A stretch of DNA of 64,000 nucleotides from Akkermansiaceae bacterium (GCA_019634595.1 JAHCBC010000003.1:310001-374000); one strand, 5' to 3'; shown: positions 28,246 through 37,389, numbered from the stretch's first letter. The notes: generated by a model not told the origin, from the letters alone. Made by a program: numbers and translations.

Positions 28246-30255
28246 TCACCGCAGACCACGGAGCAGGAACTCCGCGTTGGTCTTCGTGCCCTTGAGGTTG
28301 GAAAGCAGCGACTCGATCGCATCGCCGATGGGCTGTTGCGCGAGCTGGCGGCGGACGTCCACCACCTTGACGAACTCATCCGGGTGGTAGAGCCGGTCGT
28401 CATTCCGGGTGCCGGACTGCGGGATGTGGATGGCGGGGAACACACGGCGCTCCGCCAGTTCCCGGTCCAGCCGGACCTCCATGTTGCCCGTGCCCTTGAA
28501 CTCCTCGAAAACGACATCGTCCAGACGGCTCTCCGTCTCCACCAGCGCGGTGGCCAGGATGGTGAGTGAGCCACCCTCCTCCACATTCCGTGCGGTGCCG
28601 AAAAACTTCCGCGACTTTTGCAGCGCCACCGGACTCACACCACCGGAACCGATCGGGCCGCCCTGCATGGCGGAGTTGTGGCCGCGGGCCAGGCGGGTGA
28701 GGCTGTCCAGCAGGAGGATCACGTCCTTGCCCTGCTCAACCAGGCGCTTCGCCCGCTCGATCACCATGTCGGCGACCTGCGCGTGGCGCTTCGGCGATTC
28801 GTCGAAGGTGGAGGCGAACACCTCGGCACCCACGGTTTCCTCAAAGTCGGTGACTTCCTCCGGACGCTCGTCCAGCAGCAGGATCACCAGCTCCGCCTCC
28901 GGGTGGTTGCGCTTGATCGACTTCGCGATCTGCTTGAGCAAAATGGTTTTACCTCCCCGCGGAGGCGCGACGATGAGCCCGCGCTGGCCCTTGCCGAGCG
29001 GCGCGATGAGGTCGATGACTCGCACGCCGAGGAACTCCGTTCCCTCACCTTCCAGGTGGATGCGTTGGTCAGGGAAAAGCGGCGTCAGCTTGTCGAACTC
29101 CGTCGGTTGCTGGAAGTCCGCGACCGGGATACCCTCTATCTCGATGACATCGCCGGCGGTCATGTACTTGTCTTTTTCCCGCGGCACCTTCACGTGGACC
29201 TTCACCTTCTGGCCGATGCGCAGGCCATGTTCCCGCAGCAGATTCGCGCTCACATGGATGTCATCCTGCCCAGGCCGGAAGCTCCGGTGCGGATCCCGCA
29301 GCATGGCGAAATTCTCCTTCACGCCCTCCAGTATCCCTTCGCAGACGATCTCCGCGCCTTCCTTGCCATAGAAGCACAGCAGTTCATAGACGAGCTGCGT
29401 CTTCGGGATGCCTCCGGGAATACGGGCTGGCACGGCCTCCGCCATCGCCTGCAGTTCCGAGAAAGATTTCAGGCGGAGCAGGTTCACATCCACCAGAGGC
29501 GGCACCTGGACCTTCGGTGGGGTTTCCACAGGAGCCTGCTCCTCAACAGCAACGGCATCCTGCCCGGGTGCGGTTGCTTCCCCGGATGGCGAGGCGGCGG
29601 GCACATCGGCTGGAATTCCGTTTCCGGCATCGGAGGCTTCGATCTCGTTGGGACTTGTCATGGGGAATGCTTGGCAGAACCGGCGGACCTGGGCTTCCAG
29701 AACCTCGGGCGGACCCTCGTTCCAGAACACCACATCCGCGCGGCGTATTTTCTCTTCTCCGGGGAGTTGCGCATAGAGCATCGATCCGATCATCCGATCA
29801 TCGAAGCCGTTGCGCAGTTTCACACGCTCGATCTGGCTCCGCCGGGAACAGGCAACGACGATCACCTCATCCTGGCCGAAATCGAAGCCCGTTTCGAAGA
29901 AAAGGGGGATATCGGCGACGAATCCCCCCGCGCCATTTCTGGCAGCGCGCTCCAACAAAGCAAGACATTCCTTCCTCACCCGGGGATGCAGGATGGCTTC
30001 CAGTTTCTTCCGTTCCTCCGGACTTCCGAACACCCTTTCCCGAAGAAATCCCCGGTCCGCCTTCCCTTCGCCATCCACCACCCCTTCGCCAAATGATTCC
30101 AATAATGCCGCCGCGACCCCGGCATCCCCATCCAGCAATGCCCGCACCGCCGCATCGCTGTCAAAAACCACCACCCCCGGCAACAGTTCCCTGAACCACC
30201 GGACCACCGTCGATTTCCCCGAAGCAATTCCCCCCGTGAGTGCCAGCACGCGCAT
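28246..30255 (-). CDS. Dephospho-CoA kinase fused in frame to transcription termination factor Rho
   Basis: A single open frame of 669 codons starts at the ATG at 30253-30255. Residues 1-198 form a complete dephospho-CoA kinase (last step of CoA synthesis): P-loop ALTGGIASGKST, LHPRVRK and VADIPLFFETG. With no stop codon it continues into a Met-initiated Rho (residues 199-669). Rho has an acidic/Pro-rich linker (about 199-250), the RNA-binding domain with GKEGAEIVCEGILEG and RSFRPGQDDIHVS, the P-loop APPRGGKT (430-437), LLLDERPEEVTDF, and the Q-loop region SGGVSPVALQKSRKFFGTARN. Rho could also be made alone from the ATG at 29659-29661, but no ribosome-binding site precedes it. I saw no residue missing in either part. 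Gene symbols would be coaE and rho. Confidence 0.9.
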   Translation of the reverse strand: MRVLALTGGIASGKSTVVRWFRELLPGVVVFDSDAAVRALLDGDAGVAAALLESFGEGVVDGEGKADRGFLRERVFGSPEERKKLEAILHPRVRKECLALLERAARNGAGGFVADIPLFFETGFDFGQDEVIVVACSRRSQIERVKLRNGFDDRMIGSMLYAQLPGEEKIRRADVVFWNEGPPEVLEAQVRRFCQAFPMTSPNEIEASDAGNGIPADVPAASPSGEATAPGQDAVAVEEQAPVETPPKVQVPPLVDVNLLRLKSFSELQAMAEAVPARIPGGIPKTQLVYELLCFYGKEGAEIVCEGILEGVKENFAMLRDPHRSFRPGQDDIHVSANLLREHGLRIGQKVKVHVKVPREKDKYMTAGDVIEIEGIPVADFQQPTEFDKLTPLFPDQRIHLEGEGTEFLGVRVIDLIAPLGKGQRGLIVAPPRGGKTILLKQIAKSIKRNHPEAELVILLLDERPEEVTDFEETVGAEVFASTFDESPKRHAQVADMVIERAKRLVEQGKDVILLLDSLTRLARGHNSAMQGGPIGSGGVSPVALQKSRKFFGTARNVEEGGSLTILATALVETESRLDDVVFEEFKGTGNMEVRLDRELAERRVFPAIHIPQSGTRNDDRLYHPDEFVKVVDVRRQLAQQPIGDAIESLLSNLKGTKTNAEFLLRGLR

Positions 30256-30273
30256 GCGATCATGAGTAAGGAG

Positions 30274-30293
30274 GGTGGACACTCCTGTCCACC
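30274..30293. repeat. Palindromic hairpin in the leader of the coaE-rho frame
   Basis: GGTGGACA-CTCC-TGTCCACC is a perfect 8-bp stem 19 bp upstream of the coaE ATG. It could fold in the mRNA near the ribosome-binding region, or be a dispersed palindrome. Confidence 0.6.
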
Positions 30294-30338
30294 TCTTCCG
30301 GAGAAGCGGGACAATCCTGGCCGGACGGGTTGCGGGGA

Positions 30339-30534
30339 GATCCATGATCCATGATCCATGATCCATGATCCATGATCCATGATCCATGATCCATGATCCA
30401 TGATCCATGACCGATGATCCATGACCGATGACCGATGACCGATGACCGATGACCGATGACCGATGACCGATGACCGATGACCGATGACCGATGACCGATG
30501 ACCGATGACCGATGACCGATGACCGATGACCGAT
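30339..30534. repeat. 28-copy heptamer tandem array (GATCCAT and GACCGAT)
   Basis: From 30339, ten GATCCAT units run without error, then GACCGAT (30409), one GATCCAT (30416), and sixteen GACCGAT units to 30534: 196 bp of unbroken 7-bp periodicity. The two words differ at two positions, and a switch-back at 30416 shows recombination or slippage between them. The array lies between the secretin operon terminator and the coaE-rho start, so it is either untranslated leader or spacer. All frames through it are open, which produces spurious coding extensions. Confidence 0.97.
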
Positions 30535-30598
30535 GACCTGTCCCGCTGCCGTCGAGGCCGGTCTGGAGACCGGCGCTCCCAGCGCCTTCCTGATGAGC

Positions 30599-30631
30599 AA
30601 AAAAACAGGCGGAGGATTTCTCCTCCGCCTG
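30599..30631 (-). terminator. Rho-independent terminator of the pilus operon
   Basis: A perfect 11-bp stem (CAGGCGGAGGA / TCCTCCGCCTG) with loop TTTC is followed on the minus strand by seven T residues. It begins about 33 bp after the secretin stop. Confidence 0.92.
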
Positions 30632-30663
30632 CATGGAATTATCAATCTACCGGAGCAACCACC

Positions 30664-33288
30664 TCACTGAGGCAGGCTGATGTCCGGAAGCACACCGCCG
30701 TTGTAGTCAGGTGCACCACTGGTCGAAACCGGTGTCGATGTCGGAGGGGCATCCGCTCCGCGGAGCGGACGACCGGTGGCATCGATGATCTGGGCGGTGA
30801 CGAAGATGATCAGGTTGCTCTTGATCCGGTTCTCCGACTTGCTCTGGAACAGGCGGCCGATGAACGGGATGTCCCCCAGGATCGGCACCTTGTCCTCGAC
30901 GTTTTGCACGTCCTCACGCATCAGACCACCGACCGCGACGGTGTAACCGTCATAGATCGTCAGGGAGGTATCGACCTTGCGGGTCGAGAACACCGGCATC
31001 TCGATGCGGTTCTCAGTGATGGTGACGGTGACCGGGTTACCCAGAATGTCCGTGGAAGGCGACTGGATCGGGCTGCCGTAGTTGATGAAGCCTTCGAACT
31101 CGACGATTTCCGGGATGAAGCGAAGCTCGATCACGAAGTCGTTGTCACCGACATTCGGCTCAATCTCGAGCGTCACACCGGTATTCCGGGTTTCGAACGC
31201 GGTTGGCGTCGCCGGAGTGACCGGGAACATGCCGGAGCCGCCACCCAGACCGCCGACGATACCGCCGCCGGTGCCGCCGGTCGCACCGACGCTGTTCGGA
31301 AGTTCCGGGGGTTCGTATTCGGTCGGATAGATGAATTCGCGGATGATCTCGATCTTGGCCTTCTGGCCGCTCTTCGCCATCACGGACGGAGCGGTCATGA
31401 GGTCGGTCCCCTTCTTCTGGGCGAGGCCGCGCATGATGAGCTGGACCTGGCCGTCGGAGAACAGACCGGTGAGGGCAGCGATGCCCGGCGCCACGTTCGC
31501 CTGCTGGGCGGTGCGGTTCGGGTTGTTGAGGATCGCGTCGATGTTGTTGCGGTTGATCGCCTGGTCACCGGAGCGGAGACCGCCGGTCATGATGTTGGTG
31601 ACGTTCTGGGAAGGATCCGCCGGGAAGCTCGGCAGGGTCAGGCCGTTGACCGGGTTGACAAAGTCACCGGAGCCGCGGAAGCCGCCGCTGCTGACGGTGC
31701 CGCCGCTGCCGAAGAGATGGTTCTCGGAAAGACCGAACGGGGAAACGACCCAGTCGAAACCGAGTTCGTCGGTATTTTCCTGGGAAACCTCGACGAACTT
31801 GGTGGTGATCTTCACCTGCTTCGGCTGGTTGTTTCTCGTCACCTCCACGAGGTTCTCGATCTTCTCGAGTTCGCTCGGAGTGTTGCGGACGACTAGGTTG
31901 CCACCAGCCAAGGTCACGGAGCTGCCATCCGCGAAGGTGATGCCGTTGTTGATCAGGAGTTCCCGGATCGGCTTGCGGGTGGAAAGGGAGGATCCACCTG
32001 TGTCACCACCGCCGCCGAACGGATCGACAGGAGCCGCAGCACCACCACCACCGGCGCCTTCAAGCTGGGTGGAGAAGTCCGGGGACACGCTGAAGGTGCG
32101 CATGAAGAAATCTTCGCCGGTTTCGTTCTGAGGAACGAGGGTGACGGAGAAATCATCCACCTTGAAGCGCAGCTTGGCGGCATCACAGATGTATTGGAGG
32201 GCGGTCTGCAGCGGCACGTTGCGGACGCGCAGTTGAGGAATGCGGATGGTGGATGGATCCGGAGCCGCGGCGAGGGTGTCGGCGGGAGCGGTGCCATCCG
32301 GGGAAGGAGCGGCGGCGGCTGCCGGACGGGGACGGCGGACGATGAAGTTCACGCCCTTCTTCGTGGGATCCAGTTCCATCGTATCCAGCTCCACGGAGCG
32401 CATGCGGAGGAAATCGATCGCTTCTTCAACCGTGGTGTCCTCGAAGTCGATCCGCGGGACGATGATGGTTTTCAGCTTCTGGGTGATGTAGGCGACTCCG
32501 CCGGTGTCACCGGAACGACCGTCCGTTTGCAGAGGGAAGTCCGGCAGGGTGGCTGGCACGGCCAGTTCCCAGGCCTTGTCCACTTCCATCAGAAGCTCGG
32601 CGCGGGTGTGGTCGTAGGCGGCGCGGTAGTAGTCGGACTTGGCGGCGGCCAGGCGCTCCAGGCCACGGCGGGCGGCGGAGTTGTGGGGATCCTTGCGCAG
32701 GACGTTCTCATACTCGCGCTTGGCATCGTCATACTTGCCGAGATTGTAGTTGCCTTCCGCCATGTAAATGCCGCGGCGGACGGCATCGACATTCTGGGTA
32801 TGCTCGTAAGTGAGGGCCGGATTGGTGCGGATGGGATCATCCAGATAGCTGAGCTCACGCTTGGCGGCGGCGTTCTCCGGATCCACGTTCGGTGCGAGGA
32901 CACCGTCCAGAAGGGCACGGGCTTCGGTGTATTTGCCAACGCGGCGGTGCTGCTGTGCCAAGGCCACGCTCGCATCCGCGAGGTGGGCGGTGTATTCCAG
33001 CCGGCGATCCTCAAGGCTCGGCGCGTCCGGAAGGCGGTCCAGCGATTCGCGGTACTTGTTCACCGCGACCTGATAGTCGGCCTTCGCATAGGCTTCACGG
33101 CCTTCACCGAGAAGACGATCCGCATCCACCACCGCTTCCTGGCGGCGGATCATTTCGCGCTGGGCGAGCCCGCTATAGCTGCCACCTTCATCCGCCGTGG
33201 CGACCGTGACGGTCACCGGCATGGAGGTAGCCACCGCCATCAACGCGAGGGCGGTGCGACTGGAACGATACATTGGCGTTTTTTGCAT
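30664..33288 (-). CDS. TPR-containing secretin, Amuc_1098-like (type II/IV pilus outer-membrane channel)
   Basis: The protein forms an outer-membrane secretin ring for a type IV pilus/type II-like apparatus. With the ATG at 33286-33288 it has 874 residues; ATGs at 33271-33273 and 33349-33351 are alternatives. A signal peptide (ALALMAVATSMPVTVT, ending near ATADEGG) is followed by TPR-like helices (YAKADYQVAVNKYRESLDR, YNLGKYDDAKREYENVLRKD), secretin N-domains (LINNGITFADGSSVTLAGGN and KQVKITTKFVEVSQENTDEL) and the C-terminal gate (FMTAPSVMAKSGQKA-type: LMTAPSVMAKSGQKAKIEI; KVDTSLTIYDGYTVAVGGLM; VPILGDIPFIGRLFQSKSEN; LIIFVTAQIID). It is last in the five-gene operon and precedes a strong terminator. 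A Gly-rich loop (about 415-440) is unusual. Confidence 0.93.
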   Translation of the reverse strand: MQKTPMYRSSRTALALMAVATSMPVTVTVATADEGGSYSGLAQREMIRRQEAVVDADRLLGEGREAYAKADYQVAVNKYRESLDRLPDAPSLEDRRLEYTAHLADASVALAQQHRRVGKYTEARALLDGVLAPNVDPENAAAKRELSYLDDPIRTNPALTYEHTQNVDAVRRGIYMAEGNYNLGKYDDAKREYENVLRKDPHNSAARRGLERLAAAKSDYYRAAYDHTRAELLMEVDKAWELAVPATLPDFPLQTDGRSGDTGGVAYITQKLKTIIVPRIDFEDTTVEEAIDFLRMRSVELDTMELDPTKKGVNFIVRRPRPAAAAAPSPDGTAPADTLAAAPDPSTIRIPQLRVRNVPLQTALQYICDAAKLRFKVDDFSVTLVPQNETGEDFFMRTFSVSPDFSTQLEGAGGGGAAAPVDPFGGGGDTGGSSLSTRKPIRELLINNGITFADGSSVTLAGGNLVVRNTPSELEKIENLVEVTRNNQPKQVKITTKFVEVSQENTDELGFDWVVSPFGLSENHLFGSGGTVSSGGFRGSGDFVNPVNGLTLPSFPADPSQNVTNIMTGGLRSGDQAINRNNIDAILNNPNRTAQQANVAPGIAALTGLFSDGQVQLIMRGLAQKKGTDLMTAPSVMAKSGQKAKIEIIREFIYPTEYEPPELPNSVGATGGTGGGIVGGLGGGSGMFPVTPATPTAFETRNTGVTLEIEPNVGDNDFVIELRFIPEIVEFEGFINYGSPIQSPSTDILGNPVTVTITENRIEMPVFSTRKVDTSLTIYDGYTVAVGGLMREDVQNVEDKVPILGDIPFIGRLFQSKSENRIKSNLIIFVTAQIIDATGRPLRGADAPPTSTPVSTSGAPDYNGGVLPDISLPQ

Positions 33289-33371
33289 ACGTGATTTCGG
33301 GTTTTTGGCGGTGTTATGAAACTTTGGAAAGAGATTTTTTCGGGGAGACATCAAATCGTTGTTTGTAAAGT

Positions 33372-34406
33372 CTAACGTTTCGGGATTTCGATGGTTTTTT
33401 TCGTTCCATCGGGCGCCGAATACTCGACTTCGATTTTTTCCGGGGTGACGGATTTGAGGAGGTAGTCCTTCTTGTCGGAGTTCGCCGGCAGGCCGAAGGT
33501 GGTGTTTTCCTCGATTTTGAACTGGCTGCCAGCTTGGTCGAGCGCCTCCAGTTTCAGCACGGCGGTGCGATCATACTGGCTGTAGACCGGCAGTTCCTCC
33601 GGATCGCGGAAGCTCTGCTTGAGTTCGTAGATCGTGCCCTTCTTGTTGGCCTTCTGGTCCTCGACCCGGACGAATTTGAACGGCTGCTCGGAGTTGGTCC
33701 TCTCGTTCTTCACCACCCGCTCCTCGGAACCAAGGAGCTTGAAGCGGCCCTTCATCACGCCGTCCGCAAAGAAGATTTCGTCCGGCTTGACCACTCCGCC
33801 CGCCGGGATCCTGTTGGTCCCGCCCTTGTTGTCGCGGTAGTTGAAGCCAAAGCCGCCGTCGCTATCGAATCCAGGACGGAGAACCCAGTTGAGGCTCTCA
33901 TCACCGAGATACACCAGCTTGTTGATGAGCGCGGGAAAGTCCTCCGAATTCGTCGGGTCGGTCTTGGCGTTGAATTCCTCCAGGTTGGAGAAGCCGTCGC
34001 CGTCCGGATCCCGCAAAGGGGAATCCCCGAAGCCCGGGTCGAGGCGGTATTGCAGCCACCACTGGTTCGGGATGGGCGGATGGATGGGATCCCCGCCGTA
34101 GGGATCGACCGGCTTGGCGGGATCGGACTTGGAGATGAACAGCGGGATGCCGGTGAAGAGATTGACCGGGCGGCCCTTGTCGTCCGCCTGGTCCCACTTG
34201 CGCTTGTTGCCGAGGGAGGCGGACGCTTTCGCAACCAGATCCGCATCCGTGACGGCGGGATTGTCATTGCCGGAGCCTTTGAGTTCCGTCGCGAAGTCTT
34301 CCTCTACCTTGCCGACCTTCAGCAAACCGACGGCTGCAAGCCCGAGGGCGATGACCGCGGCACCGCCGAGGGCGGCCTTCTCATAATTTTTCGATAACCA
34401 GGACAT
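33372..34406 (-). CDS. Membrane-anchored pilus-operon protein with Ca-binding loop, Amuc_1099-like
   Basis: This 344-residue protein has an N-terminal membrane anchor (ALGGAAVIALGLAAVGLL, about 12-29) and a periplasmic part. Residues about 125-145 contain DPDGDGFSNLEEFNAKTDP, the thrombospondin type 3-like calcium-binding loop seen in Verrucomicrobia/Planctomycetes envelope proteins. The rest is beta-rich. It occupies the slot between the Amuc_1100-like gene and the secretin, which is the position of Amuc_1099 in Akkermansia. By topology it may act like PilP/GspC, linking inner-membrane parts to the secretin; that is inference. Confidence 0.8.
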   Translation of the reverse strand: MSWLSKNYEKAALGGAAVIALGLAAVGLLKVGKVEEDFATELKGSGNDNPAVTDADLVAKASASLGNKRKWDQADDKGRPVNLFTGIPLFISKSDPAKPVDPYGGDPIHPPIPNQWWLQYRLDPGFGDSPLRDPDGDGFSNLEEFNAKTDPTNSEDFPALINKLVYLGDESLNWVLRPGFDSDGGFGFNYRDNKGGTNRIPAGGVVKPDEIFFADGVMKGRFKLLGSEERVVKNERTNSEQPFKFVRVEDQKANKKGTIYELKQSFRDPEELPVYSQYDRTAVLKLEALDQAGSQFKIEENTTFGLPANSDKKDYLLKSVTPEKIEVEYSAPDGTKKTIEIPKR

Positions 34407-34436
34407 GGATGAAAACGGGTTTTAAGGAAATGAACC

Positions 34437-35432
34437 TCAGAATTTTTTGGCGGGCAGGAACTGCATGATGTCGATGCGGACGAAGACGTAGATGTCTTCC
34501 GTTCCGAGAACCTGCTGGAGGATCCTGCCGGTATCGACCGGGGCGGGAGCGGCGGCGGCGGCCTCAGGTGCGGCACTTTCCGCAGCGGGGGCGGGAGCGG
34601 CATCATCGGCGGCCGGAGCGGCTTCAGCGGGATCCGGAGGCAGGGCGAAGCCACCATCCGCAGGGGCGGCATCCGTCGTCGGCACCGGGTCATCGAACTT
34701 GGCATCCGTTGCCAGAGGCGGCCCTTTCCTCTCGTTGGAAATACGGACGGAACGGACGACGTAGTAGTGCTTGTCCGAGCCTGCGATGGAGGAGAAGAAA
34801 TCACGCGCGGCGGCTTCGGAACCCTTGAAGGTCACCTCCACGGAAAGAGGGCGGGCAACCTGGCCCGACTCTTCCTTGAAGACTCCGCCATCTTCCTCCA
34901 CCAGCTTCTCGCGGCGGACGTTGATGAGCTGGGCGATGCCGGGCTTGGCCAGAGAGAGCATCAGCTCCTTCATCGCACCCAGCTCGAAGTCGAGGATGCC
35001 GGTTGCGGCACCCTTGGCGAGAGATCCCGTGTAACCCTCGAAACCGAGGAAGAAGACACCCGGCACATCCGTCTTGCTCGCCTGGAACGCCGCGAGCACC
35101 TCCGCGTTCGCGGCCTGCAGCCGGTTGGTGAATTCCTGCGGCGGGATGTTATCGAGCTTCTCCGGACGGAACTTCCCGAAGGAAGTCTGGAGCGCCTCCG
35201 CAGCGGCCTTGTAGTCCGCCACAGCCTTGCGCTTGCCCTGCTCATTCGCCGTGGTGGGGTACAACGCGAGGTTCTCGGCGTCGTTGGTGATGGAGGTCTG
35301 TTCTTCGTAGCTCGCCTGGGCCTCGGCGTATTTGCCCGAAAACTGGAGGCCCGCGACGATCAATCCCGCGGCACCCACCAGGGTGATCCCGCCGAGGGTT
35401 GCGGCAAATTTGTTATCCTTGATCCAACTCAT
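34437..35432 (-). CDS. Amuc_1100-like pilus-associated membrane protein
   Basis: This 331-residue protein starts MSWIKDNKFAATLGG, close to the remembered start of Akkermansia Amuc_1100 (MSNWITDNKPAAM). It has one membrane-spanning helix (about 10-31), a coiled-coil region (about 33-115) with FTNRLQAANAEVLAAFQA, and two PilO-like ferredoxin folds. Late blocks also align with Amuc_1100: VVRSVRISNERKGPP (SIRIRNERMMPP there) and the C-terminal EDIYVFVRIDIMQFLPA (EQVFVQVSLNLVHFN there). A Pro/Ala-rich linker (about 258-300) separates them. It probably acts in the position of PilO, within a PilM-N-O type inner-membrane complex. Amuc_1100 is known as a TLR2-active protein of Akkermansia; no host activity follows from the sequence here. 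Confidence 0.88.
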   Translation of the reverse strand: MSWIKDNKFAATLGGITLVGAAGLIVAGLQFSGKYAEAQASYEEQTSITNDAENLALYPTTANEQGKRKAVADYKAAAEALQTSFGKFRPEKLDNIPPQEFTNRLQAANAEVLAAFQASKTDVPGVFFLGFEGYTGSLAKGAATGILDFELGAMKELMLSLAKPGIAQLINVRREKLVEEDGGVFKEESGQVARPLSVEVTFKGSEAAARDFFSSIAGSDKHYYVVRSVRISNERKGPPLATDAKFDDPVPTTDAAPADGGFALPPDPAEAAPAADDAAPAPAAESAAPEAAAAAPAPVDTGRILQQVLGTEDIYVFVRIDIMQFLPAKKF

Positions 35433-35465
35433 ATGAGGTCAGTGAAAAATGTTCCGATGGGGTTT

Positions 35466-37316
35466 TTATCTGATGGCGACAGGCTCGGCGAGAGGCAGTG
35501 TGACCTCGAAGGGGAAGCCCAGCTCGCCGCTGCCGGCGTTGCCGACGGAAACTTTCAGGATCTGCTCATCCTTGAGGGTGACCGGCTTGCCGTCCTTGCC
35601 CGGCAGATCGAAATTGAAGGACTGGGTGTTCTCCCGGATCTTCTTGAGGATCTCGGAAACCACGTTCTGCCCGGCCGGATTGTCCCGCCAGAATCCGCGG
35701 ATGCGGATGGCGTTCGCGTCCGTGAGGGATACTGGCTGGGCACTTGCACCCCTGCCACCGGTCGGAGCGTCCGATGTAAGGACCAGAAGATTTGTCTGGC
35801 CGTAGGCGGAACTGAAGAAGTCGGGCTTGATCAGGGATTTCGGCTGGCCGGCTTTCGGATCAACCTTCGTGTCAGCCAGCGGATTGTATCCGTTGAGCGG
35901 CTCCAGATCGGTGATCCAGACCGCGTCGCTGGCGAAGGAACCACGCACTTCGGAAAGCAGGTCATACCAATAGGCATGGTCGTCTTCCGCCTTGGTGTAG
36001 CCGGAGGCCACCTTGCGGATGCCTTCCTCTTCCCGCAGCAGGCCGCGGATGTTGTCAGCGATGGGGTTGAGCTGCTCGTTGGTTTCGGTCAGCGGCTGGA
36101 GTTTCTCCTTCTCCGCCTTCTGCCAGGCGAGATACTGCAGACCGGCCCATCCACCAGCACCCAAGAGGACCAGGGCGGCGGCACCGATGAGGAACGGCTT
36201 GCGGCGGTCCGCAGCGCGCGCCTGCTCGACGACGGCGGGCACCAGGTCGATGTTGATCCTGGATTTGCCCAGGCCACGCAGGCCGAGGCCGATGAGTTCA
36301 CCAAGCAGGTGCCCATCGCGCTGGAGCACGGCGGGATCCATGCCCTTGCCCGCGGTCACGATGCCCAGCGGGTTGAAGAACTCCACCGGCAGGTTGAGCT
36401 TCTCCTGGAAGAACTCCAGCGTGTAGGGCAGGTTGGCGCCGCCTCCGGCCAGGATCACGCGCGTCGGCGCGCTGCCACCCTGCTGGCTTCGGTAGTAGTT
36501 GGTCGTGCGGGCGATTTCCGCCGGCAGACGGGTGAGGGCGTTGCGGACCACACCGGCCAGCGCGGCCACGCTTTCCTCCAGTTGCTCCGTATGGCCGCCT
36601 CCAAGCGCCACCATGCCGTGCTGCACCTTGGTGCCTTCCGCCTCCATGAAGGAAACGCCGTACTCCTTCGACACAGCGGCGGTCACCGCCGCTCCGCCGA
36701 TGGCGATGCTGCGGGTGAAGAAGCGCTTGCCTTCGATGTAAAGCAGGTTGCTGGTCCGCGCACCGATGTCGATGAGCAGGACCGTTTCAGCAGGCTCGCC
36801 ATAGGCGGCGCGGAACGCATTGTAGAGCGCCATCGGCGCGACATCCACCTCGACGGTGCTGAGACCGGAATCCGTTACGGCGGCATTGATCTCATCCAGC
36901 GCGTCACCCTTGATGGCGACGATGACGACCTCCTTCTCACCCGGGTTCTCGATCAGCTCGTAGTCCCACACCACCTCGTTGATGGGGAAAGGAACATGCT
37001 GCTGGGCTTCGAAGGTGACGAGCTGTTCGATGTTGTCCTCCTGCAGCGGGGGCAGCTTCACGAAGCGGGTGAAGACGGACTGGCCGGAGATCGCGTAGCG
37101 GACCTTCGACTTTCCGACCTTCAGCTTCTGGGCGAGGCTGGCGACGGCAATGCGGGTCTGGGAGACCCGGGCGGCCTCCATCGCGGGATCCGCGACGATG
37201 GCTTCGGATTCATAAGCCTTGAGGACAAGTCCTCCGCCTTTCGCGGCTTCGAACACGGCCATGCCGATTCGTTGGGAACCAATATTGAGAGCGACGGTTG
37301 CTGGAGTGTCAGCCAT
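35466..37316 (-). CDS. PilM-PilN-like fusion protein, Amuc_1101-like
   Basis: I chose the ATG at 37314-37316 (MADTPATVALNIGSQRIGMA), giving 616 residues. Residues 1-360 form an actin-like ATPase of the PilM type: phosphate loop 1 near ALNIGSQRIG, AIKGDALDEINAAV, the second motif TVLLIDIGARTSNLLYI, and an adenosine-motif-like RVILAGGGANLPYTLEFF. A transmembrane helix follows (LIGAAALVLLGAGGWAGL, about 374-391), and then a periplasmic coiled coil plus beta domain as in PilN (EVRGSFASDAVWITDLEPL; GFWRDNPAGQNVVSEILKK). Elsewhere PilM and PilN are separate chains, so this one polypeptide would carry both, crossing the inner membrane once. It lies between the Amuc_1102-like and Amuc_1100-like genes. 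Confidence 0.88.
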   Translation of the reverse strand: MADTPATVALNIGSQRIGMAVFEAAKGGGLVLKAYESEAIVADPAMEAARVSQTRIAVASLAQKLKVGKSKVRYAISGQSVFTRFVKLPPLQEDNIEQLVTFEAQQHVPFPINEVVWDYELIENPGEKEVVIVAIKGDALDEINAAVTDSGLSTVEVDVAPMALYNAFRAAYGEPAETVLLIDIGARTSNLLYIEGKRFFTRSIAIGGAAVTAAVSKEYGVSFMEAEGTKVQHGMVALGGGHTEQLEESVAALAGVVRNALTRLPAEIARTTNYYRSQQGGSAPTRVILAGGGANLPYTLEFFQEKLNLPVEFFNPLGIVTAGKGMDPAVLQRDGHLLGELIGLGLRGLGKSRINIDLVPAVVEQARAADRRKPFLIGAAALVLLGAGGWAGLQYLAWQKAEKEKLQPLTETNEQLNPIADNIRGLLREEEGIRKVASGYTKAEDDHAYWYDLLSEVRGSFASDAVWITDLEPLNGYNPLADTKVDPKAGQPKSLIKPDFFSSAYGQTNLLVLTSDAPTGGRGASAQPVSLTDANAIRIRGFWRDNPAGQNVVSEILKKIRENTQSFNFDLPGKDGKPVTLKDEQILKVSVGNAGSGELGFPFEVTLPLAEPVAIR

Positions 37317-37389
37317 GATGCGTTTTTTGTGAAAATCGGAAAACAAGGAGCGGCGTACCGGAGATTCCGGCACGCCAGTGCAGGGAGGA

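Noticed and set aside
30339..30534. The heptamer array as a CRISPR array.
   Set aside because: Units are 7 bp with no spacers, and no cas genes are near.
30256..30645. In-frame N-terminal extension of the coaE-rho frame through the heptamer array.
   Set aside because: It only reads repeat units as SVIGHRS/IMDHGSW, and the CoaE family begins at the MRVLALTGG methionine at 30255.
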